Of a stretch of DNA of 36,990 nt, positions 9,703 through 18,279 are shown piece by piece. The notes beneath the pieces were generated by a model that was not told the DNA's origin, did no database searches, and worked only from the letters and a program-made list of their open reading frames with translations. A program made the translations under genes and the position numbers. Source of the DNA: an uncultured Bacilli bacterium (GTDB lineage Bacteria; Bacillota_I; Bacilli_A; RF39; UBA660). Position 1 is the first letter of the stretch; each line of letters begins with the position of its first letter. The stretch spans positions 1 through 36,990 of the forward strand of contig CANRLP010000004.1 of the NCBI GenBank assembly GCA_947631515.1, written 5' to 3'.

Positions 9703-10563
9703 ATGAGAAAAAAATTTATAATTATAATTTCCTTTTTATTACTGGTGTTATATGGTTCATTTTCTATCTATGCATGTATAGATTATATTAATGAACCAGA
9801 TATGAGGGATTATTTTAAAGAGGATTGTGAAAAATATTATTCTGGAGATAGAGAAGGACTGTCTTGGCAGGCATTAAAGTTTTGTGAAGAAAGATATTAT
9901 AAAAAAGATGGTTTTTTATCTATGCATTATTTACTTGTTTTGGACAAATATAGTTCTATAGCAGTAATCGTTGTAGCTATTACAATAGCAACCTCAGTAA
10001 TATGGCCTTGTTTATTTTGGAAAAACAAAATGTTACTCAATTACATAATAAGATTACCATATAAAAGTGTTCTAAAAAAAATATTAAAAGAAGCATATAG
10101 ATATATTTGGATTTTACCAACAATAATGTTACTTGTTTTTCTATTTGAAATACATTGTGAGGGACTAGATAATTCATATTCAATTATTATTCAAGATACG
10201 GGATGGCAAGATTCTATGCTAAAACATCCAATTTGTTTTATAGTTTTGTATTTAATCAATATGTTGCTTTATTTAAGTACATTCATAAATATAGGTTTAA
10301 TTTGCTCACGAAAAAATTTTAATTATTTTACATCAGTAATAGTAGCATTTTTAGTTATTATTTCTATTCAGATTTTCTTTGAATATGTAATTGATAGGAC
10401 ACAAATAATTAATTTATTAAATTTTTTCAGATTTAATGATATGTATGGTACATGGTTAACACTTGGTTTTGGAATGACCTGCTGTTTAATTTCATGCTTA
10501 GTTGTTTATTTAGCATTTAAAAATAAAGAAAAATTATATTTAGATATTAATAAAGAAAGGTAG
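9703..10563 (+). CDS. hypothetical polytopic membrane protein, putative ABC transporter-associated
   Basis: N-terminal TM, Cys-containing extracytoplasmic loop, several further TMs; directly upstream of ABC ATPase. Confidence 0.55.
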   Translation: MRKKFIIIISFLLLVLYGSFSIYACIDYINEPDMRDYFKEDCEKYYSGDREGLSWQALKFCEERYYKKDGFLSMHYLLVLDKYSSIAVIVVAITIATSVIWPCLFWKNKMLLNYIIRLPYKSVLKKILKEAYRYIWILPTIMLLVFLFEIHCEGLDNSYSIIIQDTGWQDSMLKHPICFIVLYLINMLLYLSTFINIGLICSRKNFNYFTSVIVAFLVIISIQIFFEYVIDRTQIINLLNFFRFNDMYGTWLTLGFGMTCCLISCLVVYLAFKNKEKLYLDINKER

Positions 10564-10570
10564 TATATAT

Positions 10571-11203
10571 ATGAAATTAGAAGTTAAAAATTTATGTAAA
10601 AATTTTAAAGATGCAACAATTTTAAAAAATGTTAATATGACTTTAGAAAGTGGTAAAATATATGGCTTTCGAGGAAGGAATGGTTCCGGTAAATCTGTAT
10701 TATTAAAAATAATATGTGATGTTTTAAAACCAAGTAGTGGCAAAGTTTTAATCAATGGTAATGAAATAAATGGCGATATTTATAAATATAATATTGGTGC
10801 TTTGATCGAACAGCCAAATTTCTTTGGTAGTCTTAGTGGTTTAGAAAATTTACAACTTTTAGCAGAATTACAAAAAAAGATTGGTAAAGAAAAAATCATT
10901 AATGTTTTAGAAGAAGTAAATTTAATAGAAGAAAAAGATAAAAAATATAGCAAATATTCATTAGGAATGAAGCAAAAATTAGGTATAGCTCAAGCTATTA
11001 TGGAAGATCAAGAGATAATTATCTTAGATGAGCCATTTAACGGAATAGAAGAGGCAAGTGTCAAAAAAATAAAGGAATTATTAAAAAAGTTACGGAAACA
11101 AGGAAAGTTAATTATTATTAGCAGTCATATAAAAGAAGATTTGGATGAATTGGCTGACGAAATTTATCTTTTTGTTGATGGCCAAGTAAAAAAAGAAAAA
11201 TAA
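10571..11203 (+). CDS. ABC transporter ATP-binding protein (BcrA/lantibiotic-export-like)
   Basis: Walker A GRNGSGKS, signature YSLGMKQKLGIAQAI, Walker B IIILDEPFNGIE. Confidence 0.92.
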   Translation: MKLEVKNLCKNFKDATILKNVNMTLESGKIYGFRGRNGSGKSVLLKIICDVLKPSSGKVLINGNEINGDIYKYNIGALIEQPNFFGSLSGLENLQLLAELQKKIGKEKIINVLEEVNLIEEKDKKYSKYSLGMKQKLGIAQAIMEDQEIIILDEPFNGIEEASVKKIKELLKKLRKQGKLIIISSHIKEDLDELADEIYLFVDGQVKKEK

Positions 11204-11224
11204 GTTAGAAACGAGGAAAATGAA

Positions 11225-11728
11225 TTGAATTATCAAATTACAGCTTTTATTACTAGTCTTAAAAAAACTATACCATGGTGTGTTATTTATATTCTGTTTT
11301 TAATCTTATATTGTTATTTAATTTTTAATTCTCCAAATGATATCACCAAATACGATATGGTAGAAGTTTTAGGTATTTTTTATGAAAATAATGCTTATTC
11401 TTTATTTGTTCTATATCAATTTTTTGTAATTTTATATATGATCCATACTTTCTTTATGTTTGAAAAAACGCATTCACTTGAATTTATAAATTGTCGAATA
11501 TCCAGAACTAAATCATTTATTTTAAAAGCAATTATTTCCTTTTTTAGTGTTTTACTAATAAGAATATTTTGTTTTTTTATAATTTATAACTTATTTTATG
11601 AATATGTAAATATTAAATTTAGTTATTTTTTAATAAATGTTATGGAATATTCAGTTATATGGCTAGTATATATTTTGATTTATATTTTATTTTCTTGGAT
11701 AATAAATAAAAATTTAAAAAATAATTAA
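11225..11728 (+). CDS. hypothetical membrane protein, putative ABC permease partner
   Basis: ORF immediately downstream of the ATPase, 4+ hydrophobic TM segments. Confidence 0.5.
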   Translation: MNYQITAFITSLKKTIPWCVIYILFLILYCYLIFNSPNDITKYDMVEVLGIFYENNAYSLFVLYQFFVILYMIHTFFMFEKTHSLEFINCRISRTKSFILKAIISFFSVLLIRIFCFFIIYNLFYEYVNIKFSYFLINVMEYSVIWLVYILIYILFSWIINKNLKNN

Positions 11729-11736
11729 ATTAAAAA

Positions 11737-11755
11737 CGAGTTTTTTTAACTCGCT
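11737..11755 (-). terminator. Rho-independent terminator (for the 33-aa - strand ORF)
   Basis: - strand gcgagttaaaaaaactcgttttt stem-loop with T run. Confidence 0.6.
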
Positions 11756-11847
11756 TGTAATATATAACCAATAATTGTAGCAAAAACACTACCAACCATT
11801 ACAAATACCATCAACCAGACAACAATTTTTCTAGTTCTTTTACTCAT
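11746..11847 (-). CDS. 33-aa single-TM miniprotein, Prli42/DUF4044-like (not in the supplied ORF list)
   Basis: Translation MSKRTRKIVVWLMVFVMVGSVFATIIGYILQAS; RBS agaggtgaaattcATG; basic N-terminus plus one TM; own terminator. Confidence 0.7.
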   Translation of the reverse strand: MSKRTRKIVVWLMVFVMVGSVFATIIGYILQAS

Positions 11848-11922
11848 GAATTTCACCTCTAATAAAATAAATTTAACATATTTTTAGCTTTTAGTAAATA
11901 TGATTTATAAAGGTGATTAGCA

Positions 11923-12489
11923 ATGAAAATTAGGACAAGCTTAAAAAAGCATAAAAATATTTTGTTATTTCTTTCTATTCTTTTTATATTTGGCATAATA
12001 ACCGGAATTTTATTTTATTTTAAACAAGATATTGGTCTTAAAAAAACAATTCTTTTAAATATAGATAATGTGTTTAAACATAATGTTTTTTCTCTAAAAA
12101 ATATATTTATTCATATTTGTTTAATTTTAATTATCATTGCTTCTTGTTTTTTATTTTTAGGGACATTAATCTTAATCGGCATTTTATTTTTAGAAGGAAT
12201 AGGGATTGGCTTTCTTATTCCTATGTTATTTTCTCTTTATAAATGGAAATTTATTTTGCATTTTAGTCTTTATTTTATTCTTATAAAAATGGTCTATATC
12301 TTACTTTTATTTTATCTATTTTACTATTTAATTCAATTTCTTAAAAATTATTTTTATTATCTTAAATCAAAGAAAATAAATTTCTTACCATTTTTAAAAA
12401 GAGCATTTTTAATTGGGATTTTTTTAATTATGAATGATTTATTTGTTTATTTTATTTCTAATAAGGTCCTTATTTTTATTTTTCACTAA
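11923..12489 (+). CDS. stage II sporulation protein M-like membrane protein
   Basis: SpoIIM-type pattern: FIFGIITG, then LFLGTLILIGILFLEGIGIGFLI. Confidence 0.65.
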   Translation: MKIRTSLKKHKNILLFLSILFIFGIITGILFYFKQDIGLKKTILLNIDNVFKHNVFSLKNIFIHICLILIIIASCFLFLGTLILIGILFLEGIGIGFLIPMLFSLYKWKFILHFSLYFILIKMVYILLLFYLFYYLIQFLKNYFYYLKSKKINFLPFLKRAFLIGIFLIMNDLFVYFISNKVLIFIFH

Positions 12490-12493
12490 AACG

Positions 12494-12502
12494 TGTTATA
12501 AT
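12494..12502 (+). promoter_or_regulatory. extended -10 promoter of mnmA
   Basis: TGTTATAAT 22 bp upstream of the mnmA ATG at 12524. Confidence 0.5.
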
Positions 12503-12523
12503 ACATGGCGAAAAGGTGATATT

Positions 12524-13627
12524 ATGACAAAAGTCATTGTCGGAATGAGTGGGGGAGTAGATTCAGCAGTTTCTGCCTATCTTTTAAAAAAAGAAGGATA
12601 TGAAGTAGAAGGTTTATTCATGCGCAATTGGGATTCAATGATAAATAATGATATTTCTGGTAATCCTAATTTAAATAATTATATTTGCCCTCAAGAACAA
12701 GATTATAATGATGCTTTAGAAACTTGTAAAATTTTAGGAATCCCTTTACATCGCATCGATTTTATTAAAGAATATTGGGATGATGTTTTCACCTATTTTT
12801 TAAAGGAATTAGAGCGTGGTCGGACTCCTAATCCAGATCTATTATGTAATAAATATATTAAATTTGATTTATTTAAAAAAGAAGCCCTAAAATTAGGAGC
12901 TGATTATATGGCAACAGGGCATTATGCTAGATGTATTGATAATAAATTATTACGCGGATTAGATCAAACTAAAGATCAAAGTTATTTTTTAGCTATGATT
13001 AGTAAAGAACAATTAAAGCAAGTATTATTTCCAGTTGGTAATTTAACTAAAAAAGAGGTTCGCCAAATAGCTATAGATATTGGTTTGAACGTTGCTAAAA
13101 AGAAAGATTCAACAGGGATCTGTTTTATTGGGGAAAGAAATTTTCAAGATTTTATCAAAAATTATTTAAAACCTAATCCTGGACCTATTATTGATGTTAA
13201 GACTGGAAAAGAAATTGGAACACATCAAGGTTTAATGAACTATACTATTGGACAAAGACGTAATGTAGGAATAAGTGGCGATACGCTAAGACATTATGTT
13301 TGTGGCAAAGATCCGAAAAAAAATATTTTATATGTAGCTTATGGCGATAGTGAATACTTATATAGCGATGCTTGTCTATTAGAAGATGTTAATTTTATTA
13401 GTGACAAGCGTCCCAAAAATTGCACAGCGAAGTTTCGGTACCGGGGAGATGACTATCCAGTATCATTAGAATATTTAGATCAAGATCATGTTAAAGTAAG
13501 TTATCCGGAAAAAGTAAAATCCGTTACTCCTGGACAAGCTTGTGTATTTTATGATAACGAAGAATGTTTAGGATGTGGCATCATTAAAGAAATTTATAAA
13601 AATGGCGAAAAATTATATTATTTATAA
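12524..13627 (+). CDS. mnmA: tRNA-specific 2-thiouridylase MnmA
   Basis: GMSGGVDSAVSAYLL PP-loop, GRTPNPDLLCNKYIKF, CFIGERNFQDFI; true start 12524 (RBS aaaggtgat) rather than 12434. Confidence 0.96.
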   Translation: MTKVIVGMSGGVDSAVSAYLLKKEGYEVEGLFMRNWDSMINNDISGNPNLNNYICPQEQDYNDALETCKILGIPLHRIDFIKEYWDDVFTYFLKELERGRTPNPDLLCNKYIKFDLFKKEALKLGADYMATGHYARCIDNKLLRGLDQTKDQSYFLAMISKEQLKQVLFPVGNLTKKEVRQIAIDIGLNVAKKKDSTGICFIGERNFQDFIKNYLKPNPGPIIDVKTGKEIGTHQGLMNYTIGQRRNVGISGDTLRHYVCGKDPKKNILYVAYGDSEYLYSDACLLEDVNFISDKRPKNCTAKFRYRGDDYPVSLEYLDQDHVKVSYPEKVKSVTPGQACVFYDNEECLGCGIIKEIYKNGEKLYYL

Positions 13628-13629
13628 TC

Positions 13630-13687
13630 TTTACATACATTTACACTTGACAAAAAAGTGTTAAATTGCTTATAATTTAAATGTAAA
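13630..13687 (+). promoter_or_regulatory. promoter/operator region of HTH regulator
   Basis: TTGACA (13647-13652) - 18 bp - TATAAT (13671-13676); ACACTTgacaaaaAAGTGT inverted repeat (13643-13661); outer TTTACAT (13630-13636)/ATGTAAA (13681-13687). Confidence 0.6.
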
Positions 13688-13706
13688 ATGCGAGAGGAGA
13701 TTACGC

Positions 13707-14483
13707 ATGGGAAGATTAAATGAATTATTACAAGAACTAGGAATATCAAAAGTAAGATTAGCTAAATATTTAGGAGTATCTCGCCAAATGGTCTATAATT
13801 ATTTAGAACTTGATGATATTAATAAATGGCCAAAAGAAAAGAAAATTTTATTATTTAAATTATTAGATATTGAAGACGGTGATGAAGGAACACTTAGCAA
13901 AATCAAAGTTACTACCGATTATTTGATGGCCGTAGAATCTCGTTTAAATCAAGGGGTTAAATCTTCAAGTGATATGGATAATTATTTTGATTTAAAAGGT
14001 TTAAATAAAGAAGAACAAACTTTATTAGGGGATATTACTTATTTATTAAAAGAAAAATTATTAGACGAAAGTAAAAAAGAAGAAAATTTTTATGCCATTG
14101 AATATTTATATCATTTATTGCAATCAATTGATAATGTCCCTGAAATTAAATATATTTTAGGTTATATGTCTAAGACTACCGGATTTACTAATCCTGAAGA
14201 ATATCGTTTTAATGAAGATAAACAATTTATTTTTGAAGGTATTTTATATTCTGCTCTAACTCTTTATAATAATGGGGGAGCAAGTCGTAGTAAATTAGCT
14301 GATAGTCATAAACGCTTTGTTCAAGAAATAGAACAAAAAAATGAAGAAAAATTAAGCCGTACGCAACAATTAAATACTATTCGTATCCAAGCTTTAAAAG
14401 AATTAGGTTATACTGAAATGACAGAAGCTAATGCTGCAGAAATAATTGAAAAAATCGCTGAAATAGAATCAAGAAAAGTTTAA
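13707..14483 (+). CDS. HTH-type DNA-binding protein
   Basis: N-terminal XRE-like HTH (MGRLNELLQELGISKVRLAKYLGVSRQMVYNYL) with a large C-terminal domain; RBS gagaggaga. Confidence 0.75.
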   Translation: MGRLNELLQELGISKVRLAKYLGVSRQMVYNYLELDDINKWPKEKKILLFKLLDIEDGDEGTLSKIKVTTDYLMAVESRLNQGVKSSSDMDNYFDLKGLNKEEQTLLGDITYLLKEKLLDESKKEENFYAIEYLYHLLQSIDNVPEIKYILGYMSKTTGFTNPEEYRFNEDKQFIFEGILYSALTLYNNGGASRSKLADSHKRFVQEIEQKNEEKLSRTQQLNTIRIQALKELGYTEMTEANAAEIIEKIAEIESRKV

Positions 14484-14498
14484 AGCTTTTCTTTTATT
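14471..14498 (+). terminator. Rho-independent terminator downstream of the HTH gene
   Basis: aagaaaag-tttaaag-cttttctt followed by ttatttt. Confidence 0.6.
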
Positions 14499-14505
14499 TT
14501 GAAAA

Positions 14506-15321
14506 ATGAAATTTAAAAAAATTTATATTGAAATAACCAATATTTGCAATTTGGCTTGTCATTACTGTGCTAAAACTACAAGAGAAAAACTTTTTATGTC
14601 TTATGATAATTTTAATTATATATTAGATCAAATAAAGCCTTATACTAGTTATATTTATTTACATGTTATGGGAGAACCTTTAATGCATCCATTAATAAAT
14701 GATTTTATAAAATTAGCTCATGAAAAAGGTTTTTATGTTAATATTACCACTAATGGCTTTTTATTAGATCGCTTAGATAAAAATAATATTATTCGCCAGA
14801 TAAATATTTCTTTACATGCTATAAAAGAACAAAATAATATTTCTTCTTCCAAATATTTAAATAAAACATGCCAAATATGTGAGGATTTAAGTAAAAAAGG
14901 TACTTATATAAATTATCGTTTATGGCGAAATGATACTTTAGATATTCAAAATTATCTTAATGAAAGGTATCAAAGTAATATAGATAGTACGACACATACT
15001 AAAACCTTAGCTAAGAATATCTTTTTTTCTAGGGAAGGGGAGTTTGTTTGGCCCAATGATAGAATAAAAGAGGGTAGAGTCCAAATTACGGGGACTTGCT
15101 TAGCTTTAAAAGATCATTTGGCTATCTTAGTAGATGGAAGCGTTGTTCCGTGTTGTTTGGATAATGACGGAAAAATAACTTTAGGCAATATTTTTCATAA
15201 TTCTTTAAAAGAAATTATGGCAACTCCCCTTTTTTTACGTTTGCAAAAAGGTTTTCAAGATAATAAAAGAATCCATCCTTTATGCGAGCATTGTACCTTT
15301 TATAATTCTAGAATAAATTAA
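14506..15321 (+). CDS. radical SAM protein with SPASM-like C-terminal cysteine cluster
   Basis: CNLACHYC motif, GEPLMHP, TTNGFLL; C-terminal Cys set (TCLAL..VPCCLDN..PLCEHC). Confidence 0.85.
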   Translation: MKFKKIYIEITNICNLACHYCAKTTREKLFMSYDNFNYILDQIKPYTSYIYLHVMGEPLMHPLINDFIKLAHEKGFYVNITTNGFLLDRLDKNNIIRQINISLHAIKEQNNISSSKYLNKTCQICEDLSKKGTYINYRLWRNDTLDIQNYLNERYQSNIDSTTHTKTLAKNIFFSREGEFVWPNDRIKEGRVQITGTCLALKDHLAILVDGSVVPCCLDNDGKITLGNIFHNSLKEIMATPLFLRLQKGFQDNKRIHPLCEHCTFYNSRIN

Positions 15322-15649
15322 ACTCCCCTTTTACCTTTTAAAGCCAAAAGAGGAGGGAGTATATATAATATATTGAATTAAAATAAAGATGTGTAGAAGC
15401 GTTCGAAAATAATTTAGATGGATAATTCATCATCTCAAATTCAAATACAGAACGTATAATAGTCTAAAATTTTTATATTTAAATTAATTTTTTTATAAGT
15501 TTAATATTTATATAAAGATGAATAAATAGTAAAATAAGTATAGTATATTAAGATTATATATAATAAATAATCCATAATTAATCAATCAAAAATCATATTT
15601 ATATAGTTTCATATAATATATGTTATGTTAACTTGTATAAAAACTAATA

Positions 15650-16276
15650 TTAAATACTATCTATAAAAGCATCAAATAATTGTTTAGAATAATAATCATG
15701 TAAAATACTCTCTGGATGCCATTGTACTCCAATAAAAAAACGTTTAGATTTGGCTTCCACACCTTCGATAACTAAATCTTCAGATACGGCTGTAATACTT
15801 AAATTAGTTTTTAAAATATGTTCTTTATGACGACTATTAACGGGAATATTATCTTTTTTTAATATGCTAAATAACTTACTATCTTTCTTTATATTAATAT
15901 CATGAACATATTTATTACTACTTTGATGAAAAGTATTTTCTAAATAATCAATCTTACCATCAAAAGCCATAGAAATCTCTTGCATACCTAAACATATACC
16001 TAGGGTTGGTAAATCTTTTTCATATAAATAATTGACAATTTTTAAATCGATTTCATGTAATTCTGAGCCACCTGGTAAAATTATGCCATCACAAAGACTA
16101 ATACTCTCCTCTACTCTCTTCAATTCTTCATATACATTATTATAAAAACAAATTGGTATAGCAATTACGTTTATTTCATATTGCCGAAGAAAAATTAATA
16201 AATCATCCCGAAAAGCTTGTAAAGAATTGTTATTTTCACTCTTATAATCTCTTAAAATAATTCCGATTGTTTTCAT
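15650..16276 (-). CDS. class I glutamine amidotransferase/gamma-glutamyl hydrolase-like peptidase C26 protein
   Basis: GIILPGGSE, GICLGMQ nucleophile elbow, NSRHKEHI, GVQWHPES. Confidence 0.88.
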   Translation of the reverse strand: MKTIGIILRDYKSENNNSLQAFRDDLLIFLRQYEINVIAIPICFYNNVYEELKRVEESISLCDGIILPGGSELHEIDLKIVNYLYEKDLPTLGICLGMQEISMAFDGKIDYLENTFHQSSNKYVHDINIKKDSKLFSILKKDNIPVNSRHKEHILKTNLSITAVSEDLVIEGVEAKSKRFFIGVQWHPESILHDYYSKQLFDAFIDSI

Positions 16277-16288
16277 TTTAGCTCCTAT

Positions 16289-17041
16289 CTATAAGAAAAA
16301 ATGATTAATTAAAATAAGTCCTATTCCTAATAAAAATCCTTTAATAATAGCATGTTTTTCTTGATATTTTAAAGTTTCAGGATAAATTTCTTCAATAGAA
16401 ATGGTAATCATTATCCCTGCTACTAATAATAAAACCATACTTATTAGTTCATTAGTAATATAATTTTTGAATAATAAATAAGCTAATATCGCTCCTAATG
16501 GTTCTGCAAAACCAGATATAAAAGTTTTGGTTAGAGCTTCACGCTTATTTTTAGTAGCATAATATATAGGTACGGCGATACTAATTCCTTCAGGAATATT
16601 ATGAAGCATGATCGCCAGTCCAAGATGCAAACCCATACTCATATCTTGATAGGAACTTAAGAATGTAGCAATTCCTTCGGGGAAATTGTGTAACATTAAA
16701 GCAATCATATTTAAAATACCTAACTTGTATAAATTACTACAATCTTCCTTAGCTTTTGATATTTTTGATATTAATATTTTTATAGCTATAATACCTGTAA
16801 AAATCGATAAAATAGCTAATAAAAGGCCTTTTTTTAAATCTTCATGAAGCAAAGTATTTAAGGAATTAGGTATTAAATCGGTAAGACTTATTCCAATCAT
16901 AATAGCTAAAGAAAAACTTAAACAAAACGTTATAAATTTATTAATATTTTCCTTTTTAATCTTTAAAAAGACAATAAATGCTCCAATTACCGTCGAAAGA
17001 CCAGCTATGGTAGAAACTAGTAAAGGACCAATTATTTCCAT
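16289..17041 (-). CDS. ZIP family divalent metal transporter (ZupT-like)
   Basis: HNFPEGIATF, LHNIPEGISIAVPIYYAT, SGFAEPLGA motifs. Confidence 0.9.
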   Translation of the reverse strand: MEIIGPLLVSTIAGLSTVIGAFIVFLKIKKENINKFITFCLSFSLAIMIGISLTDLIPNSLNTLLHEDLKKGLLLAILSIFTGIIAIKILISKISKAKEDCSNLYKLGILNMIALMLHNFPEGIATFLSSYQDMSMGLHLGLAIMLHNIPEGISIAVPIYYATKNKREALTKTFISGFAEPLGAILAYLLFKNYITNELISMVLLLVAGIMITISIEEIYPETLKYQEKHAIIKGFLLGIGLILINHFFL

Positions 17042-17112
17042 AGTATCACCCCTATACTTTATGAATTAAGTTTTATAAAAAGTACATAATATAAGTAGGA
17101 GGTAATAGATTT

Positions 17113-17262
17113 ATGAATAGAAATAGTAATAATAATTCTAGAAATAACTCTAGAAACAATCAAAAAGAACAAAATTCTAGAAATAACAGAAATAATAATC
17201 AAAGTAAAGAAAATTCTAGAAATAATAATAGTAGATCTAGCAGAAACGAACAAAGTCGTTAG
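17113..17262 (+). CDS. 49-aa Asn/Arg/Ser-rich low-complexity protein (not in the supplied ORF list)
   Basis: ATG with strong SD (gtaggaggtaatagatttATG); MNRNSNNNSRNNSRNNQKEQNSRNNRNNNQSKENSRNNNSRSSRNEQSR; followed by terminator. Confidence 0.7.
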   Translation: MNRNSNNNSRNNSRNNQKEQNSRNNRNNNQSKENSRNNNSRSSRNEQSR

Positions 17263-17275
17263 TTAGAAACTTAAA

Positions 17276-17308
17276 AAGGAAACTACTTAAGGTTTCCTTC
17301 TTTTTTTG
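17276..17308 (+). terminator. Rho-independent terminator
   Basis: aaggaaac-tacttaag-gtttcctt then cttttttt; overlaps the 3' end of the convergent recombinase gene. Confidence 0.75.
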
Positions 17309-18176
17309 CTCGAGGATGTTTTTCATATTCTTGTTTAATTTGTTCATTTAATAAATGAGTATATATTTGGGTTGTTGAGATATCACTATGTCCTAAAAGT
17401 TCTTGAATAATTCGTAAATCAGCTCCATGATGAAGAAGATGAGTTGCATAAGAATGGCGCAAAGTATGAGGACTAATATCTTTTTCAATTCCTTTACTCT
17501 TCGCAATTTGTTTTAAGTTTTTAAAAAAGCCTTGCCTAGATATTTTATTTCCAAAATTATTAATAAAAAGATACTCGCTATCTTTTTTCTTTAATAGTAG
17601 ATTACGATATTCGTTAATATAAATTTTTAAATATTTAACTGCTATATCCGAAATGGGACTGATTCTTTCTTTACTCCCCTTCCCTTCAACCCGAATAAAA
17701 TCTTCTTGTAAATCAATATTATTTAATTTTAAATTAATTAATTCGGAAACTCTAATGCCACTAGCATATAAAAGTTCTAACATTGCTTTATTTCGATAAT
17801 CATAAGGAGTATTTAAAGGAATATTTAATAAATTATCAATTTCTTCTTCAGTTAAATAATTAGGCAACTTTTTCGATATTTTAGGAGATTCAATAGTTTC
17901 ACAAGGATTTTCAGCTATTAAATTTTCTAAAACTAAAAAGGCAAAAAAGTTTTTAATAACGGTTAGATAATGGGCTCTACTCTTTTCAGCCATTTGATCA
18001 TTAAATTTTAAATAGTTCTCAATATCGCCTCTTTTTAAATCTTTGATTGATTTGCCATTTAAAAATATTTCAAAACGATTTAAATTGTCTTTATAAGATA
18101 AAATAGTATTCTTAGATAATTTTCGTTCAAACAATAAATAATCTAAATATTTATTATAATAATCTTCATTTGTCAT
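17283..18176 (-). CDS. xerD: tyrosine recombinase XerD/XerC
   Basis: N-terminal SAM-like domain, LYASGIRVSELINL, HTLRHSYATHLLHHGADLRIIQELLGHSDISTTQIYTH; RBS aggagtatcattATG supports start 18176. Confidence 0.9.
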   Translation of the reverse strand: MTNEDYYNKYLDYLLFERKLSKNTILSYKDNLNRFEIFLNGKSIKDLKRGDIENYLKFNDQMAEKSRAHYLTVIKNFFAFLVLENLIAENPCETIESPKISKKLPNYLTEEEIDNLLNIPLNTPYDYRNKAMLELLYASGIRVSELINLKLNNIDLQEDFIRVEGKGSKERISPISDIAVKYLKIYINEYRNLLLKKKDSEYLFINNFGNKISRQGFFKNLKQIAKSKGIEKDISPHTLRHSYATHLLHHGADLRIIQELLGHSDISTTQIYTHLLNEQIKQEYEKHPRAKKEGNLK

Positions 18177-18279
18177 AATGATACTCCTATAATTATTATA
18201 TAGAATTTTTGTGTTAAACAAAAGCCAAATCTCTTTATTTATGTCTAAAAAATGATATAATTATAGATGGTGATAAAAA

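Noticed and set aside
10540-10755. 71-aa - strand ORF
   Set aside because: Antisense to the ABC ATPase gene.
17059-17253. 64-aa - strand ORF
   Set aside because: Antisense to the 49-aa N/R/S-rich ORF; its Ile/Ser repeats are the complement of that gene's repeats and it has no convincing RBS.
17283-18176. Tyrosine recombinase as evidence of an integrated mobile element
   Set aside because: Sequence fits housekeeping XerD; no att-like repeats, tRNA or phage/ICE genes nearby.
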